A stretch of 64,000 nt of DNA from Phenylobacterium sp. (GCF_004299445.1 NZ_SCTC01000003.1:246303-310302), one strand, 5' to 3'. Shown: positions 47,816 to 56,342, numbered from the stretch's first letter. Notes: a model not told the origin generated them from the sequence alone. A program made the numbers and translations.

Positions 47816-49222
47816 ATGAAGACGATGATGCGAGCCTCGCTCGTGGCCGCGCTGCTGGCCGGCGTGGCGCAGGACGCCCTGGCGCAGACGGCCGAGGAGC
47901 GGATCGCGGCGCTCGAGGCCAAGATCGCGGCCCTCACCGGCGAGCTCGCCGACATCAAGGCGGCCACCCAGAAGGCCGAGGCCGAACGCAGGAAGGCGCC
48001 CGCCACCGCGCTCTCCAACGGCCGGCCCACGATCTCCACCGGCGACGGCCAGAGGTTCGCCGTGCGCGGCCTGATGCAGTTCGATGCGGCCGCCTACGAC
48101 GAGAAGCGCGGGACGAACGACCTGAGTTCCGGCACCAACTTCCGCCGCGCCCGCCTGGGCGTGGAAGGGACGTTCGCCAGGGACTGGAACTATGCCCTGA
48201 CGGGCGAATTCGGCGGAAGCGGCGCCGAGTCGGCGGTGCTGAACCAGGCCTATGTCGAGTACGCCGGCTGGAGGCCCGGCGGCGTCCCGGTTCGCCTGCG
48301 CGCCGGCGCCTGGGCCACGCCTGTGGGTCTCGAAGACGCCACCAACAACGCCGAAGGCCTGTTCATCGAGCGCGCCGCCGCCCCGGAACTGGTCCGCAAC
48401 ATCGCAGGCGGCGACGGTCGGGCCGGCGTCGGCGCTTTCGCGAACGGCGAGCGTTGGTATGCCTCCGGCGTCCTGACCGGCGCCGTGGTCGGAACGCCCG
48501 CCGCGCCCGAGTTCGACGAGCAGATCGGCTACATCGGCCGCCTCGCCTGGAGCCCCCTGGGCGACAAGGACTTCGCCCTCCACGTCGGCGGCAGCGTCTC
48601 GGGCGTCCTGAAGGTGGCCGACACCGGCGCCGGCGCCGCGCGCACGCGCCAGCTGCGCCTTCGCGAGCGGCCCGAGCTGCGGGTCGACGGCGCGCGCCTC
48701 GTCGACACCGGAAACCTCAACGCCAGCGGCGCCACGGCCTACGGCGCCGAGCTGGGCTTCAACTACAGGAACCTGCAGGCCTCGGCCGAGGCCTTCCGGA
48801 TCGATCTCGACCGGACGGGCGGGCCCAACCCCAACTTCGACGGCTGGTACGTACAGGCCGCCTGGACGATCACCGGCGAACAGCACGCCTGGACCAGCCA
48901 GTCGGGCGGCTTCAGGGGCATCCGGCCCAACACCAGTTTCAACCCGGCCGAGGGAACCTGGGGCGCCATCGAGATCGCCGGACGCTACAGCGTGCTGGAC
49001 CTCGACGACAACGCGGGCTCCCGCGGCGTGGCGGCCCCTGCCGGCGGCGTCCGCGGCGGCGAGCAGACCGTCACGACCGCGGCGCTGAACTGGTATCCGA
49101 ACGCCGTCGTGCGCTTCCAGCTGCAGTACCAGCACATCGACGTCGACCGCCTGAGCGCCACCGGCGTAGAGGTCGGCGACGACGCCAATGTGCTGTCGAT
49201 CCGCAGTCAGTTCGCCTTCTGA
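47816..49222 (+). CDS. Outer membrane porin, phosphate-selective (OprP/OprO)-type
   Basis: A 468-residue outer membrane protein. The signal peptide is MKTMMRASLVAALLAGVAQDALA, followed by a periplasmic coiled coil (AEERIAALEAKIAALTGELADIK). Then a beta-barrel with alternating aromatic strands: FAVRGLMQFDAAAYD, NFRRARLGVEGTFARDWNYALTGEFGG, YVEYAGW, NWYPNAVVRFQLQYQHIDVDRL, ending with the C-terminal Phe (SQFAF) needed for BAM assembly. The closest family is porin O/P. ATG 47816 is chosen; upstream bases include CTGTCAC, faintly pho-box-like. It diverges from the chemoreceptor. Confidence 0.87.
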   Translation: MKTMMRASLVAALLAGVAQDALAQTAEERIAALEAKIAALTGELADIKAATQKAEAERRKAPATALSNGRPTISTGDGQRFAVRGLMQFDAAAYDEKRGTNDLSSGTNFRRARLGVEGTFARDWNYALTGEFGGSGAESAVLNQAYVEYAGWRPGGVPVRLRAGAWATPVGLEDATNNAEGLFIERAAAPELVRNIAGGDGRAGVGAFANGERWYASGVLTGAVVGTPAAPEFDEQIGYIGRLAWSPLGDKDFALHVGGSVSGVLKVADTGAGAARTRQLRLRERPELRVDGARLVDTGNLNASGATAYGAELGFNYRNLQASAEAFRIDLDRTGGPNPNFDGWYVQAAWTITGEQHAWTSQSGGFRGIRPNTSFNPAEGTWGAIEIAGRYSVLDLDDNAGSRGVAAPAGGVRGGEQTVTTAALNWYPNAVVRFQLQYQHIDVDRLSATGVEVGDDANVLSIRSQFAF

Positions 49223-49223
49223 C

Positions 49224-50246
49224 CTACCAGGCGCTCAGCGCGCCGTAGGGGTGCTCGAGCTGCAACGCGACGAACCGGGCGGTAGGCTGGCCGTAGGCCG
49301 CCCTCAGCTGGTCGATCATGCCCTCGATGGCGCCGGTCGCGGGCAGTGTCGCCTGGCGATCGAAGTGTCTCGGGGCGGCAGGATCGGCGTGGATCGTCAG
49401 GCCCCGCCGCGAGACCACCGTCGCCGGCCCGGTGGCCCACGCGGTGGAGCGGTAGGTCCGCGACCAGCCGTCGAGGACGGCGGCGAAGCTGAACTCGTCG
49501 ATGCCCGGCGACAGCGCTACCTGCACGTCGTCGCGCCGCCAGAACGCGGCGGCATTACCGGCCGCCACGCTCAGCGGGCCCGACGCCACCCGGTAGTCGC
49601 CGCCGGCGTGACGCGGATCGGGCTGCGCCAGCCCCAGCCGCCCGGCCGTCGCGCGCATTACCTCTTCGCCGGCAAGGTCCTTCAGCAGCGCCAGCGAGGC
49701 CGGCGCCGAGGCGCTGACGCCCGCCGTGGTGGTGATGGGGCCATCCGTCACCCAGCGAAGATCGCGCCGCACGGTGACCTTCGGGTGCTTTTTCGCCAGG
49801 CTCTCGGCGCTGAACCAGTGGACGGTCGCCTGTCGGCCGTCCAGCAGCCCCGCTTCGGCCAGCACCAGCGCCCCGTCGCAGATCGACATCAGGCGCGCCC
49901 CCGCCTTGGCCTGCGCCCGCAGCCAGGCGGCGCGCTCGGGATCGCGCACCTGGTGCATGGCCGGCACGATCACGACGTCCGGCGCCGTCGGCCGCCGCGC
50001 GAGCTCCGCCAGTGTCATCTGCGGCGAGATCCGCGCCATGCCGGGCATCAGCCGGATGGGCGCAGCCGTGGCCGCGACCACCTTGACCTCGACCGCGCCG
50101 CTCTCGGCCAGGATCGCATAAGGCGCAATCAGGTCGGTCGTCTCGGTTCCGTCGGCGTCCGCCAGGATCACCACGAGGGGCTTGGCCGCGGCCGGCGCCG
50201 CCAGCGCCAGCCAGGCGGCGGCCGCGATGAGCCAACGCCGCATCAC
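49224..50246 (-). CDS. Exported DJ-1/PfpI-family protein
   Basis: A 340-residue protein with a signal peptide (MMRRWLIAAAAWLALAAPAAA) and a DJ-1/PfpI-type domain: LVVILADADGTETTDLIAPYAILAESGAVEVKVVAATAAP, DVVIVPAMHQV, and [26 protein letters not shown], with Cys in the nucleophile position (SICDGALVLA). The C-terminal ~130 residues are extra, of unknown type. It overlaps the next cytosolic DJ-1 gene by 4 bp and is co-transcribed. The paired genes and a GlxA regulator form a DJ-1 cluster. Confidence 0.83.
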   Translation of the reverse strand: MMRRWLIAAAAWLALAAPAAAKPLVVILADADGTETTDLIAPYAILAESGAVEVKVVAATAAPIRLMPGMARISPQMTLAELARRPTAPDVVIVPAMHQVRDPERAAWLRAQAKAGARLMSICDGALVLAEAGLLDGRQATVHWFSAESLAKKHPKVTVRRDLRWVTDGPITTTAGVSASAPASLALLKDLAGEEVMRATAGRLGLAQPDPRHAGGDYRVASGPLSVAAGNAAAFWRRDDVQVALSPGIDEFSFAAVLDGWSRTYRSTAWATGPATVVSRRGLTIHADPAAPRHFDRQATLPATGAIEGMIDQLRAAYGQPTARFVALQLEHPYGALSAW

Positions 50247-50920
50247 GCGCGCTCCGCCGCGAGCATCGCCGCCTCGGCGCGGCTGTCAGCGGAGGCGGCC
50301 ATGCGGGCCTTCACCTGGGCCAGGACCTCAGGCCGCGCCAGCTCGGGCCGGCCCGAGTTGAACGGCGGCGCGGGGGCGTACTCGAGACCCAGCTGGACCG
50401 CCTCGGCATAGTCGCGGCCCGCCAGCTCCTCCAGCATCACGAAGGCGAAGTCGATGCCGGCGGTCACGCCGCCGCCGGTGATGACGTTGCCGTCGCGCGC
50501 CACGCGCTCATCGCTCACGATCGCGCCGAAGGGCTCCAGCATCGAACGCCAGGCCCAGTGGCAGGCGGCTTTCTTGCCCTTCAGGAACCCGGCCGCGGCC
50601 AGGATCAGTGAGCCCGTGCAGACGCTGGTCTGATACGTCGCGCCCGCGCCGAGGCGACGGACCTCCGCCATGAACGCCTCGTCCAGCATGGCTGCGGTGG
50701 TGCCGAAGCCGCCGGGGACGCAGATCACGTCGCAGCGATCGACCTTCGAGAGATCGGCCAGGTTCGTGAACGTCAGGCCCTCGGCCTCGATGTCCTGGCC
50801 GCCCATGGACGCCACGACGGTCTCGGAGTCGGGCGCCCGCGACAGCACCTGGTGCGGGCCGGTGAAGTCGAGGTGGGTCACCCCGGGATAGAGCACGAAG
50901 AGGATCTTGAGCTTGGACAT
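50243..50920 (-). CDS. DJ-1/PfpI-family protein (isonitrile-hydratase-like)
   Basis: A 225-residue protein of the DJ-1/PfpI superfamily: ILFVLYPGVTHLDFTGPHQVLSRAPDSETVVAS, DVICVPGGFGTTAAML, and TYQTSVCTGSLILAAAGFLKGKKAACHWAWRSML with the nucleophile Cys in SVCTGSLILA. The LDFTGP and CHWAWRSML segments resemble isonitrile hydratase InhA-like members. Its frame was read from ATG 50920, with GGAGGTCCCAG-like bases upstream. It sits divergent to the GlxA-type regulator and overlaps the exported paralogue. Confidence 0.88.
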   Translation of the reverse strand: MSKLKILFVLYPGVTHLDFTGPHQVLSRAPDSETVVASMGGQDIEAEGLTFTNLADLSKVDRCDVICVPGGFGTTAAMLDEAFMAEVRRLGAGATYQTSVCTGSLILAAAGFLKGKKAACHWAWRSMLEPFGAIVSDERVARDGNVITGGGVTAGIDFAFVMLEELAGRDYAEAVQLGLEYAPAPPFNSGRPELARPEVLAQVKARMAASADSRAEAAMLAAERA

Positions 50921-51003
50921 CTGGGACCTCCTGAAAACTTGACGCCCCCGACCTACGCGCGGCATGGTCTGGCCGAAATGACAATGTTCCCACAAATTCT
51001 GCC

Positions 51004-51960
51004 ATGACCCGCAAGCTCGCTGTCGTCGTCTTCCCGAACTTCCAGCTGCTGGACGCGGCGGGGCCCCTGTCGGCCTTCGACATCGCCGGCCGCTACAGCC
51101 CGGGAGCCTACGAGACCCACGTGCTCGCGCCCGGCGGCGGACACACCCTGTCGACCGCAGGGGCGGGCTTCGCCTGTGAGGACCTCGCCGATGCGCCCCC
51201 GACCGGGGGAGACTGGGACACGATCCTGGTCTCGGGCGGCGACGCCACCCGCGCGGTGCGCGAGTTCACCGACATCGTCGCGTGGCTGAAGCGCGTGGCT
51301 CCGACCGCGCGGCGGGTCACCAGCGTCTGTTCGGGCGCCTACTTCCTGGCCGAGGCCGGCCTGCTGGACGGCCGGCGGGCCACCACCCACTGGAGCCGCA
51401 CCGACCATTTCGCCCGGCGCTATCCGAAGATCCGCCTGGACGCCGATCGCATCTTCATCCGGGACGGAAACGTGTGGACGTCAGGCGGCATCACCGCCGG
51501 CATCGACCTGACCTTGGCGCTGATCGAGGACGACCTGGGCCCCGAGGTCGCGCGCCGCACCGCCCAGCAGCTGGTCGTCCACCAACGTCGGCCCGGCGGG
51601 CAATCGCAGTTCTCGGCGCTTGTGGAGATGGGCGGCGCCACCGGCCGTTTCGCCGAGCTGATGGACTGGATGCGGGCCAATCTGGCCGGCGCGCTCACCG
51701 TCGAGCGGCTGGCCGAGCGGGCCGCCATGAGCCCCCGCAACTTCGCCCGCGCGTTCACGTCCGAGACGGGCACGACGCCGGCCAAGGCGGTCGAGCGCCT
51801 GCGCCTGGAAGCGGCCCGCACGGCCGTCGAGACCAGCCACGCGCCGATTGACCATGTGGCCGAGGCCGTGGGTTTCGGCGACCCCGAACGCATGCGCCGC
51901 GCGTTCCTGCGCGCCTTCGGCCAGCCGCCCCAGTCGCTGCGCAGGGCCGCCCGGGCCTGA
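51004..51960 (+). CDS. GlxA-type AraC-family regulator with DJ-1/PfpI domain
   Basis: A 318-residue regulator. The N-terminal DJ-1-like domain (about 1-190) has VVVFPNFQLLDAAGPLSAFDIAG, ILVSGGDATRAVRE, and [27 protein letters not shown]. The C-terminal AraC domain (about 225-315) carries two helix-turn-helix motifs: VERLAERAAMSPRNFARAFTSETG and VETSHAPIDHVAEAVGFGDPERMRRAFLRAFG. It is divergent from the two DJ-1 genes and probably controls them through the 83-bp gap 50921-51003; the ligand is unknown. Confidence 0.92.
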   Translation: MTRKLAVVVFPNFQLLDAAGPLSAFDIAGRYSPGAYETHVLAPGGGHTLSTAGAGFACEDLADAPPTGGDWDTILVSGGDATRAVREFTDIVAWLKRVAPTARRVTSVCSGAYFLAEAGLLDGRRATTHWSRTDHFARRYPKIRLDADRIFIRDGNVWTSGGITAGIDLTLALIEDDLGPEVARRTAQQLVVHQRRPGGQSQFSALVEMGGATGRFAELMDWMRANLAGALTVERLAERAAMSPRNFARAFTSETGTTPAKAVERLRLEAARTAVETSHAPIDHVAEAVGFGDPERMRRAFLRAFGQPPQSLRRAARA

Positions 51961-52014
51961 CGAGGGAACCCTTGCCTCGCCGGCGCTTTCCCATGGCCTG
52001 TGGAGAGCGCGCGT

Positions 52015-52236
52015 ATGTCGATCGAGCCCGGAGCCATCGCCCTGAAGGGGCGCAGCAGGTACTACGCCGCGGAAGCTCGGCGGGTTCAGAATCTCGCCGA
52101 CAGGGGCCCCGGCGAGGGCCATGACCGCTTCCTCGAGGTCGCCCGTGAGTACCGCAGCCTGGCGGCCTGGTACGATGACGGCGACAGCCGCGCCGACGAA
52201 CCGGCGGCGCTGAAGCTCCAGCCCCGCGCCGCCTAG
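52015..52236 (+). CDS. Small protein, unknown function
   Basis: A 73-residue hydrophilic protein with a basic middle and aromatic stretches: LKGRSRYYAAEARRVQNLAD, HDRFLEVAREYRSLAAWYDDGDS. The ATG at 52015 follows TGGAGAG. No family is recognised; several alphaproteobacterial small proteins carry a similar YxxxAxxYRxLA pattern. Convergent with the DUF1003 gene, overlapping by 4 bp. Confidence 0.65.
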   Translation: MSIEPGAIALKGRSRYYAAEARRVQNLADRGPGEGHDRFLEVAREYRSLAAWYDDGDSRADEPAALKLQPRAA

Positions 52237-52787
52237 GCCCCGATCTCGGCGGCGCCCTGCTGGCGCAGAATCCGCAGGCTCTCGTTCTGGCGCTTGATGA
52301 TTCCCAACAGCTCGCGCCGGCGCAGTGCGTCCATCTTGTCGTGCAGGTGCATGATCTCCAGTTCGGCCCGCAGGTTGACGATGTAGTCGTGCTCGGCCGC
52401 CGCCCGGTCGCGCGCCGCGGCGCGGTTCTGGCTCATCATGATGATCGGCGCCTGGACGGCCGCCAGCGTCGACAGCATCAGGTTCAGGAAAATGAAGGGG
52501 TACGGGTCGAAGGCCAGCTTCGTGCCGTGGACCGCCACGTTCCAGGTCATCCAGACCGCCAGCACCAGCGCGAACGCGATGATGAAGCGCCACGATCCGC
52601 CTATGGCGGCGACACGATCCGACAGCTTCTCGCCCGGCCTGCGGTCGTCGGTGTGCAGGGCCGGATCCAGCCCGGTCGGCGCCTCGGTCGCGATCAGGTC
52701 GATGACGCTTCGCTGGACCGGGGTCAGCGTCTCGTAGGAGCTCCCCAACAGGTCCTTGGCCAGTTGTTGCCGAGCTTCCACCGCCAT
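52233..52787 (-). CDS. DUF1003 membrane protein
   Basis: A 184-residue protein of the DUF1003 family. A cytosolic start (QQLAKDLLGSSYETLTPVQRSVI) is followed by LSDRVAAIGGSWRFIIAFALVLAVWMTWNV, a helix-loop-helix with two membrane segments (FDPYPFIFLNLMLSTLAAVQAPIIMMSQNRAAARDRAAAEHDYIVNLRAELEI), and a coiled-coil tail (KMDALRRRELLGIIKRQNES). DUF1003 is widespread with no assigned function. It is convergent with the small gene at 52015-52236 and divergent from the SDR gene. Confidence 0.92.
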   Translation of the reverse strand: MAVEARQQLAKDLLGSSYETLTPVQRSVIDLIATEAPTGLDPALHTDDRRPGEKLSDRVAAIGGSWRFIIAFALVLAVWMTWNVAVHGTKLAFDPYPFIFLNLMLSTLAAVQAPIIMMSQNRAAARDRAAAEHDYIVNLRAELEIMHLHDKMDALRRRELLGIIKRQNESLRILRQQGAAEIGA

Positions 52788-52846
52788 CCGATTTTCCTCT
52801 TCTCAGGATAGAGGGTGTAACTTCGCAGCATACGGGGGGGTTCGCG

Positions 52847-53668
52847 ATGTCCGGGATCACCAGGGCCCAGGCGGACAGCCGTCGGGCGATCTTCATAACG
52901 GGCGCGGCCAGCGGCATCGGCCTCGCCACCGCCCGCCGGTTTGCCGCCGGCGGCTGGTTCGTGGGCCTCGCCGACATCGACGCCAAGGGCCTGACCGCGG
53001 CGCTCGAGGCCATCGGCCCGGCCAACGGGATCGTCTGCAGCCTAGACGTCCGCCACCGCAGCGCGTGGAAGCGCGAACTCGCGGTGTTCGCGAAGGCGAC
53101 GGGCGGCCGGCTCGACGTACTGATGAACAACGCCGGCGTCGCCAAGGGCGGATACCTCGAGAGCCAGACGCCCGACGACGTCGACCTGCAACTCGATGTG
53201 AACCTCAAGGGCGTGCTGAACGGATGCCAGGCGGCGTTCGACCTGCTGGCCGCAACACCGGGCGCCCTGGTCGTCAACGTGGCCTCTGTCGCCGGCGTCG
53301 TCGCCCCGCCCCGGATGAGCGTCTACGCCGCCACCAAGTTCGCCGTGCGCGGCCTGTCCGAGGCCCTGGAGGCCGAGTTCGCGCGCATCGGCGTCGGCGT
53401 CCGCTGCATCATGCCCTGGTTCATCGACACGCCCCTGCTCGACAAGGCCCGCTTCTCCGGAAACGAGGACCTGCGTGTGTCGCTGCGCCAGGAAAAGGTG
53501 CCGGTGTATCCGGTGTCGGACGTATCGGAGGCCGTGTGGACCGCCGTCCACGGCAAGCCGCGGCTGCACCACCTGGTCGGCGGTCAGGCGCGACGGATCG
53601 GCTTGCTCAACCGGCTCCTGCCCGGCGTGGTGCGCCGACAGCTCGGAAAGCAGGTAGACGCGCTCTAG
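52847..53668 (+). CDS. SDR-family oxidoreductase
   Basis: A 273-residue short-chain dehydrogenase. Features are AIFITGAASGIGLATARRFAAGG (cofactor loop), ADIDAKG with an Asp favouring NAD(H), MNNAGVAKGG, VNVASVAG, and the catalytic YxxxK as YAATK. The C-terminal extension RRIGLLNRLLPGVVRRQLGKQV is typical of reductases related to Caulobacter short-chain dehydrogenases of unknown substrate. A GGGGGGTTCGCG region precedes the ATG. Confidence 0.9.
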   Translation: MSGITRAQADSRRAIFITGAASGIGLATARRFAAGGWFVGLADIDAKGLTAALEAIGPANGIVCSLDVRHRSAWKRELAVFAKATGGRLDVLMNNAGVAKGGYLESQTPDDVDLQLDVNLKGVLNGCQAAFDLLAATPGALVVNVASVAGVVAPPRMSVYAATKFAVRGLSEALEAEFARIGVGVRCIMPWFIDTPLLDKARFSGNEDLRVSLRQEKVPVYPVSDVSEAVWTAVHGKPRLHHLVGGQARRIGLLNRLLPGVVRRQLGKQVDAL

Positions 53669-53679
53669 GCCTGTCGAGC

Positions 53680-54612
53680 CTAGGAGGACGCAGCCGCCGG
53701 CTGGGCCGGGGCCAGGCGCGCTTCCTCTGCCGCGACCGGCACAGCCACGCCCGTAGCGGCCCTGGCCTTGGGCTCGGCGGTCGTCGTCGGCGCGAGGTCC
53801 AGCGACGCCTCGATCGCCTTCTCGACGGCAGGTTCGATACGCAGGTCCGGGGTATGCCCCGGGCTGGCCGTCAGCATCGCCTGCCGAACCGGCGCCGCCG
53901 AGGGCGCGGAACGCGAGCGGTACGGCGCAAACTTGTAGAATACGTGCGCGCCCACATTGGCGACGCGCAGCATGTGCGGCGCCCACATCGGCGAGACCGC
54001 CGTCGTGTGGAAGTGCGTCGCCGCCCCCACTTCGGCCCGGGCCGCGCCGGCCAGGGCGCGCGTGGCCACTTCGCGTGCACGGTTCCACGCCAGGATTTCG
54101 CGGTGCTTCCGCATCGAGCCGTCGCAGGCGAAGCTGAACTGGCAGCCCTTGCGGCCCGCGCCCTGGAAGACGACCGCGCAGACGCTCTTGGGGAAGGCCG
54201 GGTGCTTCACCCGGTTCATCACCACCTGGGCGACGGCCGCCTGGCCGCGGGGGCTTTCGCCACGCGCCTCATAGTAGACCGCGGTGGTGAGGCAATCGAG
54301 GTCGGCGCGGCGGCGCGCCTTCAGGCGTTCCTTGTCCACGCGGCTGGGATGGGTGATCGCATCCATAGCGCCCTCGAAGCCGTAACGCTGGAGCCCGATG
54401 CGAAGGCCCTGCCCCTCGGCTTCGAGGTACGAACCGCTGTAGCCGGCCACAGCCGCGTCGGCCATGCGCAGCTCATGCGCATAGTCCGCCGCATGGCGGG
54501 CCATGCCGAAGATCAGAAAGGCTGCGCCCAGGCCCAGGCCCATGCCTGCACCCGCCAAAGCGGCGCCAATAGGCGTACGCCGAACGGCGCGCACCAGGAA
54601 TTCATACTGCAA
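53680..54612 (-). CDS. SleB-type cell wall hydrolase (second copy)
   Basis: A ~310-residue, single-pass membrane-anchored (about 15-38) cell wall hydrolase. The SleB domain has CLTTAVYYEARGESPRGQAAVAQVVMNRVKHPAFPKSVCAVVFQGAGRKGCQFSFACDGSM, with the catalytic Glu in YYEAR, and THFHTTAVSPMWAPHM. It is a clear paralogue of the gene at 36322-37599. The C-terminal ~80 residues are Ala/Pro-rich. The start is not certain: TTG at 54612 has GAGGA upstream, and GTG at 54594 is an alternative. Confidence 0.85.
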   Translation of the reverse strand: MQYEFLVRAVRRTPIGAALAGAGMGLGLGAAFLIFGMARHAADYAHELRMADAAVAGYSGSYLEAEGQGLRIGLQRYGFEGAMDAITHPSRVDKERLKARRRADLDCLTTAVYYEARGESPRGQAAVAQVVMNRVKHPAFPKSVCAVVFQGAGRKGCQFSFACDGSMRKHREILAWNRAREVATRALAGAARAEVGAATHFHTTAVSPMWAPHMLRVANVGAHVFYKFAPYRSRSAPSAAPVRQAMLTASPGHTPDLRIEPAVEKAIEASLDLAPTTTAEPKARAATGVAVPVAAEEARLAPAQPAAASS

Positions 54613-55024
54613 AACGGAACGGTCCTCAGCGGCGAGGGCGTTACGTGCCCCCCAACCTACATGTCGCCCCGGGCGCCCCTGCACGTGCTGGCAGCGTCCG
54701 CCGGCAGGCTCTTCCCCGAGATCCGTTGTGGGGTCGAGCGACGGCAAATGGTGAAGGGTGTATGAATGGCGCGAGCGCCGCTGGCAAGACTTTTTTGCGC
54801 CGCAGCATTAACGGCGAGATCGCCCCTAAGGCGACTTGAGATCGCTTGCGCCACGCAGGGGACTGAGTTCGCAGGAGAATTTCGAGATGCTCACCGAAGC
54901 CTGCATTTAGTCTTCACAGGCTTTCCAAGTCTTCTGAAATCATACTCGTTTACCTTACGTCGAGGGCCACGAAGCTTGCACGGAACAATGGTCATGGCGG
55001 CGTGTTTTCACGGCAGGAGATCTC
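54613..55024 (+). other. Noncoding stretch upstream of the small lipoprotein
   Basis: About 412 bases without a gene I can support. A short frame at 54766-55086 has no coding character. GGAAC-N16-TGTT at 54982-55006, just upstream of the lipoprotein RBS, is close to the alphaproteobacterial EcfG general-stress promoter pattern (weak). A GGAAC-N18-CGTT occurs at 54616-54642. Confidence 0.4.
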
Positions 55025-55204
55025 ATGCGCGCACTTGCCTTCCTGACTCTGTCGGCCGCCCTCGCCCTCTCGGCGTGCGGCCATAACGTCGAGCAACGGG
55101 CCGCCACCGGCGCCGTGGCCGGAGCTGTGGTGGGCGGACCCGTCGGAGCCGCGGTCGGAGCCGGGGTTGGCGCGGCGGTCAGCAAGGGCGTGGATCGCCG
55201 CTAG
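55025..55204 (+). CDS. Small glycine-zipper lipoprotein
   Basis: A 59-residue lipoprotein. The signal peptide is MRALAFLTLSAALALSAC with lipobox LSAC (Cys18). After it comes HNVEQRAATG, then a glycine-zipper (AVAGAVVGGPVGAAVGAGVGAAV) suited to membrane insertion, ending KGVDRR. It is similar in style to osmotically or stress-induced YMGG/glycine-zipper lipoproteins. CAGGAGATCTC precedes the ATG. A possible EcfG-type promoter lies just upstream. Confidence 0.75.
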   Translation: MRALAFLTLSAALALSACGHNVEQRAATGAVAGAVVGGPVGAAVGAGVGAAVSKGVDRR

Positions 55205-55285
55205 AAGGGCGGTCCGCGGCCTCCTGACGCATCTGGCGCCGCGCTTGCTGCGTAACTCCCCCGAAGATCAAAGGGGGAGCGAAGC

Positions 55286-55369
55286 ATGCGCAATCTCATA
55301 CTCGCTTTGGCCACACTGATCGGCGTCTTGCTCGTCGCCGCCAGCGCTGTGAGCCACGCGACGCTCTAG
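55286..55369 (+). CDS. 27-residue hydrophobic peptide
   Basis: ATG at 55286 after AAAGGGGGAGCGAAGC, a strong ribosome site. The product is nearly a single membrane helix (MRNLILALATLIGVLLVAAS, then AVSHATL). Stop TAG at 55367 lies one base before the convergent HAAS gene's stop. Its size and the strong Shine-Dalgarno argue for expression, but no homologue is recognised. Confidence 0.5.
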   Translation: MRNLILALATLIGVLLVAASAVSHATL

Positions 55370-55370
55370 A

Positions 55371-56339
55371 TCAGGCCGCCGCCGGAGCGCCCGATTGGCT
55401 GACGACATGGCCGCGGAGGCGCCAAGCCTCCAGCGCCGCCAGCGCCAGGAACACCGCGATCGTCACGCCGATGGCGAAGTTGAACCCGCGGTCGAAGCTG
55501 GCCTGCATCCGCGCCAGAACGTCCAGCGGCAGGGTCGGCGAGCTCACCTCCACGAAGTGGCCGTCCAGCCGCACATTGTACAGGATGGCCGCCCCCGCCA
55601 GGTTGCGGGCGACCGCCAGCCCGCTGTTCACGATGACCCGCGCCGGCCGCAGCAGGGCGTGCGCGTTCACAAGCAGCTCCACCACCATGTAGGCCAGGAT
55701 CGGCCAGAACCAGACGGTCCACACCGGCGCCAGGTCGACCTGCAGGCCGCCCGTCCCCGGCATTGTGTTCTGGAAGTGGATCAGCCCGCTCCACCATGCG
55801 AGCGCCACAGCGGTCATGCCCATCTCGACCAGGATCTCGAATCGGCCCTTGGTCTTGCCCCCGGCCGGCGGGAGTCCATCCGGCCGCCACCGGCGCGCCA
55901 GCTTCTCGGGATTTCCGTATCGCTCGATCAGGGCGAACCCGAAGGTGATGACGCCGAATGTGAAGCCCAGAACCAGGACGGGCGACGGCACGTCCCGCTC
56001 ATGGGGCCCCTGGGTCAGCAGCGCCAGAACGATCAGCACCACGTAGACGGCGGCGATCACCGTCATGGTCACCTTGGTGGTCTGCCACCAGAACGGAAAG
56101 ATCTGCGGTCCGATCAGGTGCGGTATCCGGCGATAGCGGCCCGCGACGACCACCGGGTTGCCGAAGTCGCGAAGCGCCCCCTCCAGCTCGCCCTCGGTCA
56201 GGGGCCGGCCCAGCCGTTCCTCGCGGCCCTCGATCTGCGACATCAGTTCGTCGCGCAGTTCGGCGGTGATGTCGGCGCGCTGGCGTTCGGAAAGTTCGCG
56301 GGCGATGGCGCCCAGGTAGCGTTCGATCAGGTCGGACAT
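55371..56339 (-). CDS. HAAS-domain membrane protein
   Basis: A 322-residue protein. The N-terminal soluble HAAS-type helical domain (about 1-75) starts MSDLIERYLGAIARELSERQRADITAELRDELMSQIE and contains RPLTEGELEGALRDFGNPVVVAGRY. At least five membrane helices follow (for instance VTMTVIAAVYVVLIVLALL, FGVITFGFALIERY, VWFWPILAYMVVELLVN, FNFAIGVTIAVFLALAALEAW). HAAS domains occur next to PadR regulators and are believed to receive their signal. It overlaps the PadR gene's transcription unit: only 3 bases separate them. Confidence 0.87.
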   Translation of the reverse strand: MSDLIERYLGAIARELSERQRADITAELRDELMSQIEGREERLGRPLTEGELEGALRDFGNPVVVAGRYRRIPHLIGPQIFPFWWQTTKVTMTVIAAVYVVLIVLALLTQGPHERDVPSPVLVLGFTFGVITFGFALIERYGNPEKLARRWRPDGLPPAGGKTKGRFEILVEMGMTAVALAWWSGLIHFQNTMPGTGGLQVDLAPVWTVWFWPILAYMVVELLVNAHALLRPARVIVNSGLAVARNLAGAAILYNVRLDGHFVEVSSPTLPLDVLARMQASFDRGFNFAIGVTIAVFLALAALEAWRLRGHVVSQSGAPAAA

Positions 56340-56342
56340 GCC

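Noticed and set aside
54766..55086. 106-codon frame across the noncoding stretch
   Set aside because: No ribosome site, mixed composition, and it overlaps the lipoprotein start in another frame.
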